A stretch of DNA of 13,182 nt from assembly GCA_964437615.1 (NCBI GenBank), contig CAYTHL010000031.1, positions 1-13,182 on the forward strand, given 5' to 3'. This document shows positions 6,236 to 13,182 of this stretch, in pieces. Under the pieces are notes generated by a model. That model worked only from the letters and a program-made list of their open reading frames with translations. It was not told the origin of the DNA and made no database searches. Numbering within the stretch: the first letter of the stretch is position 1; each line of letters starts with the position of its first letter. A program made the translations under genes and the position numbers. The stretch comes from RGIG4790 sp964437615 (GTDB lineage: Bacteria; Bacillota; Clostridia; Christensenellales; UBA1242).

Positions 6236-7266
6236 AAAATTTTTCTATTATCTTCCAGAAACTCGTCACAGATAGCTATGCGGTTGCTATCGGCTGAATA
6301 AACAACTTTCCAAATAAAGTCGTTAGCTAAATGTATTCCCGAAAAACTATACCAGCCGATTATAATAAAGTTGAAAAATATCATAAACACTGTAGATAAA
6401 CTTGGGTTTGAAAACACAGGCATTATTGTATAGAATATACATGTTATTATTATTCCAATTGCTAAGGCAGGAGTTATTCGTGCAGCCAATCTCCTTTTCT
6501 CGTTATAAAAAATACCAGAATTATCTAGTTCTCCAAAAATCTCCGTATTAAACAAATTGTTGTAGGTTACATTTTGGTGTTTAATTTTTACCTTTAGCAA
6601 TTCGTCTTTATCAGCAATTTCTGCCTTTAGTTGTTCTGCTAATGTTAAATCTTTCCTTTTATATGCGTTAATAATTTTAAAATGTATATCACAAATTTTT
6701 AATTGCTCCTCCAAGAGTGCCTTTATATTTTCAGCCTTTGTGTTTTTGAGTTTCAACTTCTCATATTTTTTCTTTGCTTTTAAATAATCTTTTTGCTTGG
6801 CATAATCTTTTTCATTTGGCTCTACACATCTTATCAGTGACACTTTTTCGTACTTATACAATAAAATATCTTGATATTTTTCCACCCGTTTGCGGTAGTT
6901 GTAAACATTTACCAGCCACTCCCTTAATTCTTCAATTTGGCTATTTTTGATTATAGCCTTGCGGTGTTCTATAATACTCTGGCGCTGCAATACAAATTTG
7001 GGTTGTCTTCTATTTTTGTTTTTACGCAAGATATAACAGCCAAACAAGCAAAAATATCCCATTACTAGTTTTAGAAGGTAATTACACCAAAAATCCCAAG
7101 TACTAATCAGGGCCATGTTAAATCTAGTTTCTACCAGTTGTAATAACCCGCTCATCAAGGCACAAGAAATAACAAGTACTATACCGAATAATGAATTGAA
7201 GAAATCTCTATCTATAACTAGAGTTTTTTCGTTATTCTCTCCATATTTAATTTGTATTGGTTTCAT
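6229..7266 (-). CDS. Four-helix membrane protein with long cytosolic coil, 345 aa
   Basis: The family is not recognised. Hydrophobic helices lie at about 24-45, 57-80, 265-285 and 290-308. Between the second and third is a long, highly charged, Lys/Glu-rich helical stretch (about 100-230) likely to form a coiled coil on the cytoplasmic side. The short C-terminal tail is also charged. The gene overlaps the end of the preceding membrane-protein gene by 20 bp, and GGAGGAG precedes its ATG, so translation is coupled. It is the last gene of the fibre operon. The position fits a phage lysis or accessory membrane protein, but its size and long coil are unlike ordinary holins, so no function is assigned. 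Confidence 0.7.
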   Translation of the reverse strand: MKPIQIKYGENNEKTLVIDRDFFNSLFGIVLVISCALMSGLLQLVETRFNMALISTWDFWCNYLLKLVMGYFCLFGCYILRKNKNRRQPKFVLQRQSIIEHRKAIIKNSQIEELREWLVNVYNYRKRVEKYQDILLYKYEKVSLIRCVEPNEKDYAKQKDYLKAKKKYEKLKLKNTKAENIKALLEEQLKICDIHFKIINAYKRKDLTLAEQLKAEIADKDELLKVKIKHQNVTYNNLFNTEIFGELDNSGIFYNEKRRLAARITPALAIGIIITCIFYTIMPVFSNPSLSTVFMIFFNFIIIGWYSFSGIHLANDFIWKVVYSADSNRIAICDEFLEDNRKILG

Positions 7267-7684
7267 TATTCATTCTCCTCCGTGCATTTATTTCGTCTAC
7301 AATCACAAATATTAGCCCTATACCTATCGAGATGCCGACTAATAGCCACCAGTTATAAAACTTACTGGCAAAACTAGAAATTGCCCACAGAACGCCCAAA
7401 ACAAGACTATAGGTTACCAATTTATGCAAACAAAGTAAAATTCCTCGGGGCAAACCATGTGGGGCTTTGTTTATTAACGCAAATATCTTTTTGCGAAAGG
7501 CAATGAACACGAATAACAGCACTAAGCAGCCCATAAATGTAACCTTAAATCCAGTACTGGTATCAGTTAATGCCACGGTTTCGTTAAGCATGATTATTGG
7601 TATTAGCCAAATAAATATTAGAGATACAAAATATGCCCATCTTGTTTTAAGAAATGTTAATAACTTATCTTTAAGTTTAGACAT
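7247..7684 (-). CDS. Four-helix integral membrane protein, 145 aa (holin-like position)
   Basis: Hydrophobic helices lie at about 17-33, 46-63, 82-104 and 111-129. The N-terminus is basic, and the tail after residue 130 is charged (NARRRMNNE). Size, helix count and place downstream of fibre and chaperone genes would suit a holin or similar phage membrane protein, but I see no family-specific motif and no neighbouring endolysin. The start overlaps the preceding gene by 8 bp with GGAGAT just upstream, which indicates coupled translation. Predicted location is the inner membrane. Confidence 0.65.
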   Translation of the reverse strand: MSKLKDKLLTFLKTRWAYFVSLIFIWLIPIIMLNETVALTDTSTGFKVTFMGCLVLLFVFIAFRKKIFALINKAPHGLPRGILLCLHKLVTYSLVLGVLWAISSFASKFYNWWLLVGISIGIGLIFVIVDEINARRRMNNETNTN

Positions 7685-8225
7685 AGGTTATCTCCTGCTC
7701 TTGTTCAACTTTTTCTTCAACTGGCGTGGAACTTTCTTGACTTTGCTCAACTTCTACTTGTTCTTGCTCTATAATCTGCTCACCAAGCTCTATTGTCTGC
7801 TTAACTTCGGTGGTGGCGGCATTTAGAAGTTCATTTTTAAGCTGAGTATAAACCAGAGTGAGTTCTGCACTGTTGCTAACTTTTAGAACTGCTTTAATAT
7901 ATGCTTTAAGTTCCACCGGACAAGTGTCTTTATTTACTATTTCGGTTAGCAATTCAGATAATTTGCTTAAAGGCTGTTGAAGCCCATTTATTGCCGCTAA
8001 CACCGTCTTGTCCACCAAAGTATCTACGCTGGTCATTTTGCTAATTATTAGCTCTGCAAGTGAGTTATTCTTGGCTGTTTCTTTGGCTGCCGCTCGCTTT
8101 CTAGTGCAAAGGCCAATAATCCACTTTATTATTCGTATAACCGAATATATTGTTGCCGAGGATAAACCTAGACCAGCCAAAAACTCAACAGGTTTATTAA
8201 CTATAAGTTGAAAAAATTCTACCAT
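7677..8225 (-). CDS. Single-pass membrane protein with Glu/Gln-rich tail, 182 aa
   Basis: One hydrophobic helix (about 18-40) is followed by a basic stop-transfer stretch (TRKRAAAK) and then a helical, mostly soluble region (50-145). The tail is strongly acidic and Gln-rich (about 145-180). The preceding gene ends only three bases before the ATG, and its last codons contain the AAAGGAGA ribosome binding site. No family is recognised. A short N-terminal anchor plus long helical body is common among phage accessory membrane proteins of fibre/lysis regions, but no function can be assigned. Confidence 0.65.
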   Translation of the reverse strand: MVEFFQLIVNKPVEFLAGLGLSSATIYSVIRIIKWIIGLCTRKRAAAKETAKNNSLAELIISKMTSVDTLVDKTVLAAINGLQQPLSKLSELLTEIVNKDTCPVELKAYIKAVLKVSNSAELTLVYTQLKNELLNAATTEVKQTIELGEQIIEQEQVEVEQSQESSTPVEEKVEQEQEITYV

Positions 8226-8228
8226 AGC

Positions 8229-8588
8229 CTATTCTCCTTTATGAGAGCAGAACTCGTCATGCGTGTAGTGGTCTATAATTGGATTACCATTCTCATCGTT
8301 TTGAGTTATTCCGTCTATTTTCTTGTATACTGGCGTATCGAGTTTGCAACAGCCGGCACCGACTAGCTTATTGTCTAGCTCCAACAAATTTGTTAGTTCA
8401 CTTGTTGCCTGCTCCACTTGTTTTTTTAAGCTTTCCAGCTCAGTTTGTTTAGCCAAAATTTCTTCAGCTAAATTCTTCCGTTCTTCACAACCATTAAGTT
8501 GTCTTCTTGTTTGCTGCGATGAAAAAACGGCATACACTTTGCCGTTCTCTATCTGCAAACTTTCCTCTATCTCTTTTTTGTTTAACAT
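8229..8588 (-). CDS. Small coiled-coil protein of the fibre operon, 119 aa
   Basis: The start is ATG 8588, chosen because AAAGGAG lies just upstream; the longer in-frame extension to 8621 overlaps the previous gene and has no such site. Residues 35-75 (ERKNLAEEILAKQ onward) have a regular heptad-like pattern. The C-terminal part has paired cysteines (GAGCCK), a NENGNPI-like turn (Asn, Asp and Gly rich), and ends HDEFCSHKGE, which might bind metal through Cys/His; that is inference. No family is recognised. It sits between the chaperone-like gene and the membrane-protein genes. Confidence 0.65.
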   Translation of the reverse strand: MLNKKEIEESLQIENGKVYAVFSSQQTRRQLNGCEERKNLAEEILAKQTELESLKKQVEQATSELTNLLELDNKLVGAGCCKLDTPVYKKIDGITQNDENGNPIIDHYTHDEFCSHKGE

Positions 8589-8599
8589 TATTTTCTCCT

Positions 8600-9127
8600 T
8601 TAAATTTGTTTTTCCACACATTCAGGCACAACAGGTTTTTCCAGCGTAAGAGTAATATCTAGCAATTTTTGTCTAAACTCTCTTACTTCGGCTTTTTGCT
8701 CTTCGGTTAGGCAATCGTACCAAACAGCCCTGTCAATGATTGTAAAATACTTTTCTCGCCATTCTCTAAGCTCTTGCTTTTTTATTTCTAACAATTCTTC
8801 TTCTGTGTAGGGTGCGTACACCTGTATATCTTCGTATTCATCCCATGCCTCTACGGCTGGAATTGCGGGCTGCGCCTTTATTTCTTCCACATGGCGGCCG
8901 CCATTATTGTAAACTTTTTTTACCTCATAGAATTTGCCGCCAATTACCTCAACCTGTTTGCCGCTTGACTGCATTTCTGCCGCTATCTCTTCGGCGCTCT
9001 TAGCTGGCACCGCCTCTGCCTCTTCGTGGTGCTGAATAAATAATTTTTCTGCAACCAAATGGCCTAGTGTTAGGTCTAGTTCATCTGAGTTTAATTCTAT
9101 TGTTTTGGTTTGATTAAATATCCTCAT
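8600..9127 (-). CDS. Tail-fibre assembly chaperone-like protein, 175 aa
   Basis: The C-terminal region (about 118-170), including ELREWREKYF, AVWYDCLTEEQK, EFRQKLLDIT and PVVPEC, follows the pattern of phage tail assembly chaperones (Phage_tail_APC): a helix with Leu/Arg, a single Trp, an acidic EEQ helix, an (F/Y)RQxLRDIT-like helix and a Pro-rich end. Such proteins help the preceding fibre gene product fold and trimerise. The N-terminal half (1-115) is acidic and Ala/Glu-rich with a strand-like centre (VIGGKFYEVKKVYNN). The ribosome binding site AAGGAGGG lies a few bases before the ATG. Location directly after fibre and tip genes supports the role. Confidence 0.6.
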   Translation of the reverse strand: MRIFNQTKTIELNSDELDLTLGHLVAEKLFIQHHEEAEAVPAKSAEEIAAEMQSSGKQVEVIGGKFYEVKKVYNNGGRHVEEIKAQPAIPAVEAWDEYEDIQVYAPYTEEELLEIKKQELREWREKYFTIIDRAVWYDCLTEEQKAEVREFRQKLLDITLTLEKPVVPECVEKQI

Positions 9128-9139
9128 AATTCACCCTCC

Positions 9140-9547
9140 TTATGCTATCCTTTCCCAAACATATACTCCGCTTATTGCAGCAGTATCAGTTAGGTCTGTT
9201 ATTAGCGAACCATTTGGATTGTATTGGATGCCGGCATAACTTCCAAACCTATTTTGAAATATCCCCGTTTTGGAAGTACCTACTGTTCCCGCATCACCAC
9301 TATATCTTTCACCTGTTGAGGGACTCATTAAATATGTTTCTGCGTCTATGGGGTTATAAATTACCGGCGCACTATCTCCCAGCGGCAAGTTTACATTCTC
9401 GGCTATGCATGTCCAGTCTCCGCCAAACATTGAAGCTGGAGAGATTTCTGTTGTACATATATAAGTGCTACCAATTGGGTAAAGTTCTAACCCCGCTAAT
9501 TGTTTTAAGCTCTCTAGCTCTTGATAACTAAATTTAACATTATTCAT
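9140..9547 (-). CDS. Fibre-tip / baseplate gp10-like small protein, 135 aa
   Basis: LYPIGSTYICTTEISPASMFGGDWTCI (residues 22-48) corresponds to the YPIGSIYxSTxxxxPAxxFGGTWExI motif found at the start of the C-terminal domain of many phage fibre and baseplate proteins. The last residues VYVWERIA match the usual xYxWxRxA ending. Between them is a short Gly/Ser/Asn-rich strand region. It is a compact stand-alone version of a domain usually fused to a longer fibre. Its ATG overlaps the end of the 29-residue micro-ORF, and AAAGGAG lies about 11 bases upstream within that ORF. Confidence 0.75.
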   Translation of the reverse strand: MNNVKFSYQELESLKQLAGLELYPIGSTYICTTEISPASMFGGDWTCIAENVNLPLGDSAPVIYNPIDAETYLMSPSTGERYSGDAGTVGTSKTGIFQNRFGSYAGIQYNPNGSLITDLTDTAAISGVYVWERIA

Positions 9548-9629
9548 AAAAACTCATCTCCTTTTCTAACTCCACTTCGGCGAAATCTATACTCTGCCGG
9601 TCTTTTGGCTTAAACTTTAATTCTAACAT
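9540..9629 (-). CDS. Micro-ORF, 29 aa, between fibre and tip genes
   Basis: The reading frame encodes MLELKFKPKDRQSIDFAEVE followed by LEKEMSFYE and stops with TAA. An AGGAGGAATAATATG start signal overlaps the last codons and stop of the fibre gene. Its own end overlaps the first codons of the tip gene, whose ribosome binding site it contains. This nested layout suggests a translated short gene that couples fibre and tip translation. The peptide has a short beta-like start and an acidic helical end, with no family recognised. It could be a pure translational coupler rather than a functional protein. Confidence 0.5.
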   Translation of the reverse strand: MLELKFKPKDRQSIDFAEVELEKEMSFYE

Positions 9630-9630
9630 A

Positions 9631-11760
9631 TTATTCCTCCTCTGGGAAGCTGATTACAAAACTCACTTCCCCCGTTTCCGCGTCTTTTTCTGAGCTAACA
9701 AACACGCCGTTGCCAAGCGGAATGGTGTTGCTTGGCTCAATTTCTCCGTTTGTGTTAGTCACCATAGCCATGTTTGTACTTGCAGCCCCTTGCGAAATGT
9801 CGAGCTTGGTAGTTAGTTCATCAGTAACGGCTTTTTGTGTCATTGCTCCATCGGTATTTGTGCCTGTGCTATCGTATAGAACTGACCCGTCTGGTATGTT
9901 TGGTAAATTTGATAGGTCGTTATAGTCACCACTTGTGGCAACAGCAGATAGCCCTGTTACTGCCGTTTCGACATTCGCACTTGTGCCACCCGTGTTTACA
10001 ACTAGCCTAACTTTTCCATTAGTTGATGCTGTCCCACTCTCAATACTCCTCACTGCGTTGTCTGCAAGAGTGCCTTGTGACGCGGTGGCAAAGGCTGAGC
10101 TTTCCTCATACGCTGCACTTTTCAGTCCTGCCACTGCGATATTGTCTGTTGACGATGAACTGCCATTGATTGTCTTTGTCAACTTAATTGTGCCATTTGT
10201 TGAACCGCTTGCAATGGTCACATTATCCAATTTGGAGTTGGTTAGAGTGTTATCTGCGGTTTGTCTAGCACTTGCTTCCGCGTTTATGTTATTTTGTAAT
10301 GTACCATCAGCGCTTTTTCTCTCAGACGTTTCTGTGGCTAGCGTTGTATCTTGTTCGTCATTTTTGGTTTCTATTGCAGTTACTCTTGCAACTAATGCTG
10401 ATGTTCCGCTTTCGTCCTGTGCTATCCAGTCTGCAATTTCTTTAAGGGTGTCAAATGCTTCGGGTGCGGAATCAACAACTGCACTAACTGCCGAATTAAT
10501 TTCAGCGGTCACATCGGTTTTATTCGCTTTGACGGTGTCTAGTGTGTCTATTTGACTTTGTAAGGCTGTGTCTTCGTTAGTACGATTTGTTATTTCGCTA
10601 TTTATATCCGTTTGTAAAGTGGTGTCCGCTTTTGTTCTCGCACTTGTCTCATTGTCTATATTCGTTTGAAGTGTTGTGTCAGCAGTCGTTCTTGCACTTG
10701 CCTCAGTTGATATTGCCGTGTCTAAATTATTTTGAAGTTTAGTATCTGCGGTCTGCCTTGAACTTACTTCCGCATCTATGTTAGATTGTAAAGTTTCATC
10801 CGCAGTCTGCCTTGAACTTGCTTCTGCATTTATGTTGGTCTGTAAGGTGGTATCCGCGCTGGTTCTTGCTATTGTTTCGTTTGACAAGGCTGTATCTTGC
10901 TCTGTGTTTTTGGTTTCTATTGCACCCACTCTTGTTACTAACGCCTCAGTTCCGCTTTCGTCCGATTTTATCCAATCTGACACCTCTTTGAGGGTGTCAA
11001 AAGCCTCCGGGGCATCATCAACTACTGCGGATATTGCAGCGGTTATTTCGGCCGTCACGGCGGTTTTATCTGCCTTGATATCGCTAAGGGCTGTAACTTG
11101 GCTTTGTAGGTCTGCATCGGCACTAGACCTATTGGCAGCTTCTATATTTAGCAACTCATCTATGTAGGCCTTTTGGTCGGCGTACTCTTTGATTGGCAAT
11201 GTGCTTGGTTTCATGCCACCTGCGCCGTCCGAAACTAGCACAAGTTCAGCTTCAGCGTCAACCTTGTCTACCTTCTCTTGTTGCAGCTGGTTAACCTTAG
11301 CGGCTATTACATCTTGATTTGCGAGAACAATACCGCTTGGGTTAAAACCATTTCCCTTTACATATAAATTTAGCGTTGCACTTGGCAGCAAGCTTGTGAT
11401 AACGCCATTGTCGTCTGTGCTAACATAGGCAAATGTTAGACCTAAACTGCCATTTATCGTGCAAAACTCTTGCGGCAAAGGCCCTTGATAGCACTGATAC
11501 TCTTGACCGTCTATGAGTGCATCTTTTTGGTACGGCAAGTCATAAGTCTGCGAAGCCCATGTTTTTCGCCCCTCTGTGTTTGTGGTTGTGCCGTACACCT
11601 TCACAAGTGCCGTGGTAACCGAATTGACCGTTTTCGGAACCAAACATTCAATGTCAATATAATTGTAACTGTCTTTATTGAGTTCCACCGGCACCACAAC
11701 AACTCGTAGCGAGCCGTAGGATGTAAGCACTACTTTAATTTTGTTTTTGTCTTTTAACAT
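9631..11760 (-). CDS. Phage tail fibre / BppU-like receptor-binding protein, 709 aa
   Basis: Residues 5-150 form a beta-rich N-terminal domain of the kind that attaches BppU-type baseplate upper proteins to the tail. Residues 150-520 are a long helical shaft with repeated 18-residue units (ADxTLQxNIxxE-like) and a duplicated module of about 115 residues containing APEAFDTLKE and DWI (copies at 211-326 and 393-506). Residues 520-709 hold Gly/Ser/Thr-rich repeats, a DYNDLSNLPNIP motif and DGAMTQKAVTDEL, both common in fibres of Firmicutes phages, and end EEE. Such proteins trimerise and bind the host surface. The start at 11760 is chosen for AAAGGAG five to seven bases upstream; the longer frame to 11802 runs into a terminator hairpin. 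No other structural phage gene is in view. Confidence 0.8.
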   Translation of the reverse strand: MLKDKNKIKVVLTSYGSLRVVVVPVELNKDSYNYIDIECLVPKTVNSVTTALVKVYGTTTNTEGRKTWASQTYDLPYQKDALIDGQEYQCYQGPLPQEFCTINGSLGLTFAYVSTDDNGVITSLLPSATLNLYVKGNGFNPSGIVLANQDVIAAKVNQLQQEKVDKVDAEAELVLVSDGAGGMKPSTLPIKEYADQKAYIDELLNIEAANRSSADADLQSQVTALSDIKADKTAVTAEITAAISAVVDDAPEAFDTLKEVSDWIKSDESGTEALVTRVGAIETKNTEQDTALSNETIARTSADTTLQTNINAEASSRQTADETLQSNIDAEVSSRQTADTKLQNNLDTAISTEASARTTADTTLQTNIDNETSARTKADTTLQTDINSEITNRTNEDTALQSQIDTLDTVKANKTDVTAEINSAVSAVVDSAPEAFDTLKEIADWIAQDESGTSALVARVTAIETKNDEQDTTLATETSERKSADGTLQNNINAEASARQTADNTLTNSKLDNVTIASGSTNGTIKLTKTINGSSSSTDNIAVAGLKSAAYEESSAFATASQGTLADNAVRSIESGTASTNGKVRLVVNTGGTSANVETAVTGLSAVATSGDYNDLSNLPNIPDGSVLYDSTGTNTDGAMTQKAVTDELTTKLDISQGAASTNMAMVTNTNGEIEPSNTIPLGNGVFVSSEKDAETGEVSFVISFPEEE
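10243..10584 (-). repeat. Fibre shaft module, copy 2
   Basis: This is the second copy of the module described at 10783-11130, in the same frame and orientation, separated from it by the 54-bp repeat tract. Confidence 0.75.
10558..10860 (-). repeat. 54-bp tandem repeats in the fibre shaft
   Basis: The translated units align on the motif (S/T/K)AD(T/E)xLQ at a period of 18 residues, with one 22-residue step; six units run in a row, and further copies lie at about 11124 and 10314. An 18-residue period (11 plus 7) is usual for coiled-coil shafts mixing hendecads and heptads. DNA identity between units is high enough for copy-number change by slippage or recombination. Confidence 0.75.
10783..11130 (-). 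repeat. Fibre shaft module, copy 1
   Basis: This segment and the one at 10243-10584 are 546 bp apart and encode the same module: KADKTAVTAEI/KANKTDVTAEI, DAPEAFDTLKE/SAPEAFDTLKE, DESGTEALV/DESGTSALV and AIETKN in both. Many third positions differ while the protein is conserved, so the duplication is not recent. Confidence 0.75.
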
Positions 11761-11793
11761 ATTCTCTCCTTTATAAAAAAATTTTATATACAA

Positions 11794-11821
11794 AAAAGAC
11801 AAGCCGCTACACTTGTCTTTT
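11794..11821 (-). terminator. Terminator between DUF cassette and fibre operon
   Basis: AAAAGACAAG (11794-11803) and CTTGTCTTTT (11812-11821) form a perfect 10-bp stem with an 8-nt loop; on the minus strand it ends in TTTTTTG. It lies 31 bp past the stop codon of the DUF1828-like gene. It is symmetric and could also stop plus-strand transcription. I see no convincing promoter between it and the fibre start, so fibre expression may depend on read-through or on a weak TATAAA-type site. Confidence 0.85.
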
Positions 11822-11851
11822 AGGTATTAAATTATGCTGCTAAACACACAT

Positions 11852-12619
11852 CTAAGCATTTGCTATTTCAATATATTCACTGATGGTTTCATCAATATTT
11901 TCTTCAAAGGACTCCCTATCTGAATAACATTTTGATAATTGGCAAGTTAATTTTTTATAGTCTTTTTTATCAATTTTTGTATAGTCCTCACATATTCCAA
12001 TATTAATACTCTGAAGCTTTTTCTCTTTCATTTCTAAGCAATCATATGCAGTTCTTAAAGCTTGAAGAGTTGTCCTTATTGGGAATATAAATATGGGTGC
12101 TTTTAACCCTTTAATTTCCACTTTGTAGTCTACTACAATATCAGAGTTTGCTAAAGGCTTATATTTGCGTTCAAAATTATATTTTGTCTTTATATTTTTT
12201 TCAAAATAATCATCAATCAATTCTGTAAACATGGATACAATAAAGTTTTTACTTAATATATCCATATTGGTAACTTTCGCTATTGTTAGGCAGAATTTAC
12301 TTAAATCTTCAACAAATGTATCTTCGCTTGTAGGTAACGATAATACGCCTTCATTATCATCTATACCATTGGCGTTTAATATATTATTTAATGTTTCTAC
12401 TTTAGAATCGCTATCTATATCTATATAATAAGATAATTTCATTAAGGTCATTCCAAAATCCGATAGTTTATATTTGCCACAATCCTCACATAAAAACACT
12501 TCAATAATATCACCATCTTCATGGTAAAATGGGGCAATTACTTTTAAGGAAGAATTTGGACCGAGTTCAAAGTTAATATTAAATTTTGAATTTTTTATAA
12601 ATAAATTAGCATCAACCAT
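11852..12619 (-). CDS. DUF1828-like protein, 255 aa
   Basis: The N-terminal 95 residues follow the DUF1828 pattern: an IAPF strand (28-31), EDGDIIEVFLCED (34-46), then GKYKLSDFGMTLMKLSYY (48-65), in which LSDFG corresponds to the family LSDDG core, and a helix ending in an acidic ILNANGIDDNEG stretch. The C-terminal part (about 150-245, VDYKVEIKGLKAPIFIFPIR) fits the DUF1829 region often fused to it. The biochemical function of the family is not established to my knowledge. The start is ATG 12619, nine bases after AGGAGG; GTG 12622 is an equally possible start. It follows the DUF6978-like gene by a few bases, so the two form an operon. Codon use is very A/T-rich. Confidence 0.65.
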   Translation of the reverse strand: MVDANLFIKNSKFNINFELGPNSSLKVIAPFYHEDGDIIEVFLCEDCGKYKLSDFGMTLMKLSYYIDIDSDSKVETLNNILNANGIDDNEGVLSLPTSEDTFVEDLSKFCLTIAKVTNMDILSKNFIVSMFTELIDDYFEKNIKTKYNFERKYKPLANSDIVVDYKVEIKGLKAPIFIFPIRTTLQALRTAYDCLEMKEKKLQSINIGICEDYTKIDKKDYKKLTCQLSKCYSDRESFEENIDETISEYIEIANA

Positions 12620-12623
12620 CACA

Positions 12624-13121
12624 TTATTCCTCCTTAAACTCGAAAAAGTTAAATTGATATCTCACGCCCTTCATCCTTAACACATCTGACTCGTCTTTAA
12701 TATTACAAAAATTAAGAAATTCTGCAAGTGCGGATTCATAAGATATGTAAGTACCTTCGATTGCATCAAATTTATTGCATAAACCTTTGTTTAATTGAAT
12801 TATATTAGCAATGTGTATATGAAATGTGTTAAAAATTTTATTGTCTATATCTTTGTTTTTATGTACATGAGCTCCATTAAATCTAACTAAATTAATTTCC
12901 TTATTTTCGCTTTTCCAAACAAGCCCAATCGAAAATCCATTAGCTATAAGATCATTTATTCTCATGAAGACCTTAAATTTATATTGACCATCCACACTTT
13001 CACAAGAAAAATCATTACGTTTTATATGTAAACCACGTCTATCCGTGTAAAATTTTTTCTTTGGATTAACCGTAATGATTTTTTCACAATGAATTATTGC
13101 ATCCAAATCCTCTTGTGTCAT
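12624..13121 (-). CDS. DUF6978-like protein, 165 aa
   Basis: Residues 48-104 (KFKVFMRINDLIANGFSIGL, then LVRFNGAHVHKN and FHIHI) match my recollection of small proteins annotated DUF6978, which have a conserved FxVFxR, an FSIGL strand, an RxNG-H turn and a His-rich HxH strand; several are encoded next to DUF1828 proteins in phages and mobile elements. The His/Asn cluster could be catalytic or metal-binding, which is inference. The start is ATG 13121, with GGGAGA seven bases upstream; an in-frame GTG at 13136 would overlap that site. Role unknown; in this context a phage-borne accessory or defence/toxin-antitoxin pair is plausible. Confidence 0.5.
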   Translation of the reverse strand: MTQEDLDAIIHCEKIITVNPKKKFYTDRRGLHIKRNDFSCESVDGQYKFKVFMRINDLIANGFSIGLVWKSENKEINLVRFNGAHVHKNKDIDNKIFNTFHIHIANIIQLNKGLCNKFDAIEGTYISYESALAEFLNFCNIKDESDVLRMKGVRYQFNFFEFKEE

Positions 13122-13145
13122 ATTATACTCTCCCACTTAATATTG

Positions 13146-13173
13146 AGTATAACATAATTTTTGTCAATATCAA
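13146..13173 (-). promoter_or_regulatory. Promoter of the DUF6978/DUF1828 cassette
   Basis: The minus strand has TTGATA (13168-13173), a 16-nt spacer and an extended -10, TGTTATACT (TATACT at 13146-13151). The start codon at 13121 is about 25 nt downstream of the -10. A TTGACA (13162-13167) also lies here but at poor spacing for that -10. Confidence 0.6.
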
Positions 13174-13182
13174 TAATATTTT

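Noticed and set aside
9935..10555. 206-residue plus-strand frame opposite the fibre
   Set aside because: It is the mirror of the repetitive Ala/Thr/Ser-rich fibre sequence and lacks its own start signals; the minus frame has the domain motifs.
10558..10860. CRISPR array
   Set aside because: The regular repeats are coding, have no unique spacers between them, and match protein shaft units.
10778..11167. 129-residue plus-strand frame opposite the fibre
   Set aside because: It is the same antisense effect, and its repeats are the complement of the fibre repeats.
11761..11793. Promoter for the fibre operon
   Set aside because: A TATAAA is present but no acceptable -35 lies at the right distance; the region is mostly the terminator and ribosome binding site.

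Overview
The window looks like chromosome of an A+T-rich, low-GC Gram-positive-type (Firmicutes, Clostridia-like) bacterium. Nearly every gene has a strong GGAGG-type ribosome binding site, promoters are TTGACA/TATAAT-like, and the rRNA fragment reads as bacterial 23S. I cannot name a genus from sequence alone.

Left end (1-1453). The 5' quarter of a 23S rRNA gene lies on the minus strand (5' end near 755, cut by the window edge). No 16S rRNA or tRNA gene precedes it. Upstream are two near-identical strong promoters (TTGACA, 17 nt, TATTAT) with A/T-rich upstream elements, a terminator-like hairpin, and a third promoter-like site closer to the 23S gene. This arrangement suggests a 23S gene unlinked from 16S with its own promoters, and perhaps a small RNA made ahead of it.

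Middle left (1454-2870, plus strand). There is an unrecognised 306-residue protein and a 66-residue single-pass membrane peptide, closed by a terminator that can work in both directions.

Middle (2893-4860, minus strand). A two-gene unit encodes a HipA-fold kinase with a long extra C-terminal region, followed directly by a small HipA-N/HipS-like protein. The kinase promoter leaves almost no leader, so it is probably translated from a leaderless mRNA. No HipB-like repressor is present. Next comes a single-ORF DDE transposase (5063-6130) with a perfect 24-bp palindrome just beyond its stop.

Right half (6207-11821, minus strand). This is a tightly packed phage-type module: a long repetitive tail fibre with a BppU-like N-terminus, a 29-residue micro-ORF, a small fibre-tip-like protein, a tail-fibre assembly chaperone-like protein, a coiled-coil protein and three membrane proteins. 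It ends in a strong intrinsic terminator. No capsid, tail-tube, portal or lysin gene is visible, so this is either the end of a prophage continuing past the module or a detached fibre module.

Right end (11794-13182, minus strand). A two-gene cassette (DUF6978-like, then DUF1828-like) has its own promoter and terminator. It is visibly more A/T-rich than the fibre gene, as expected of a moron-like cargo insertion.
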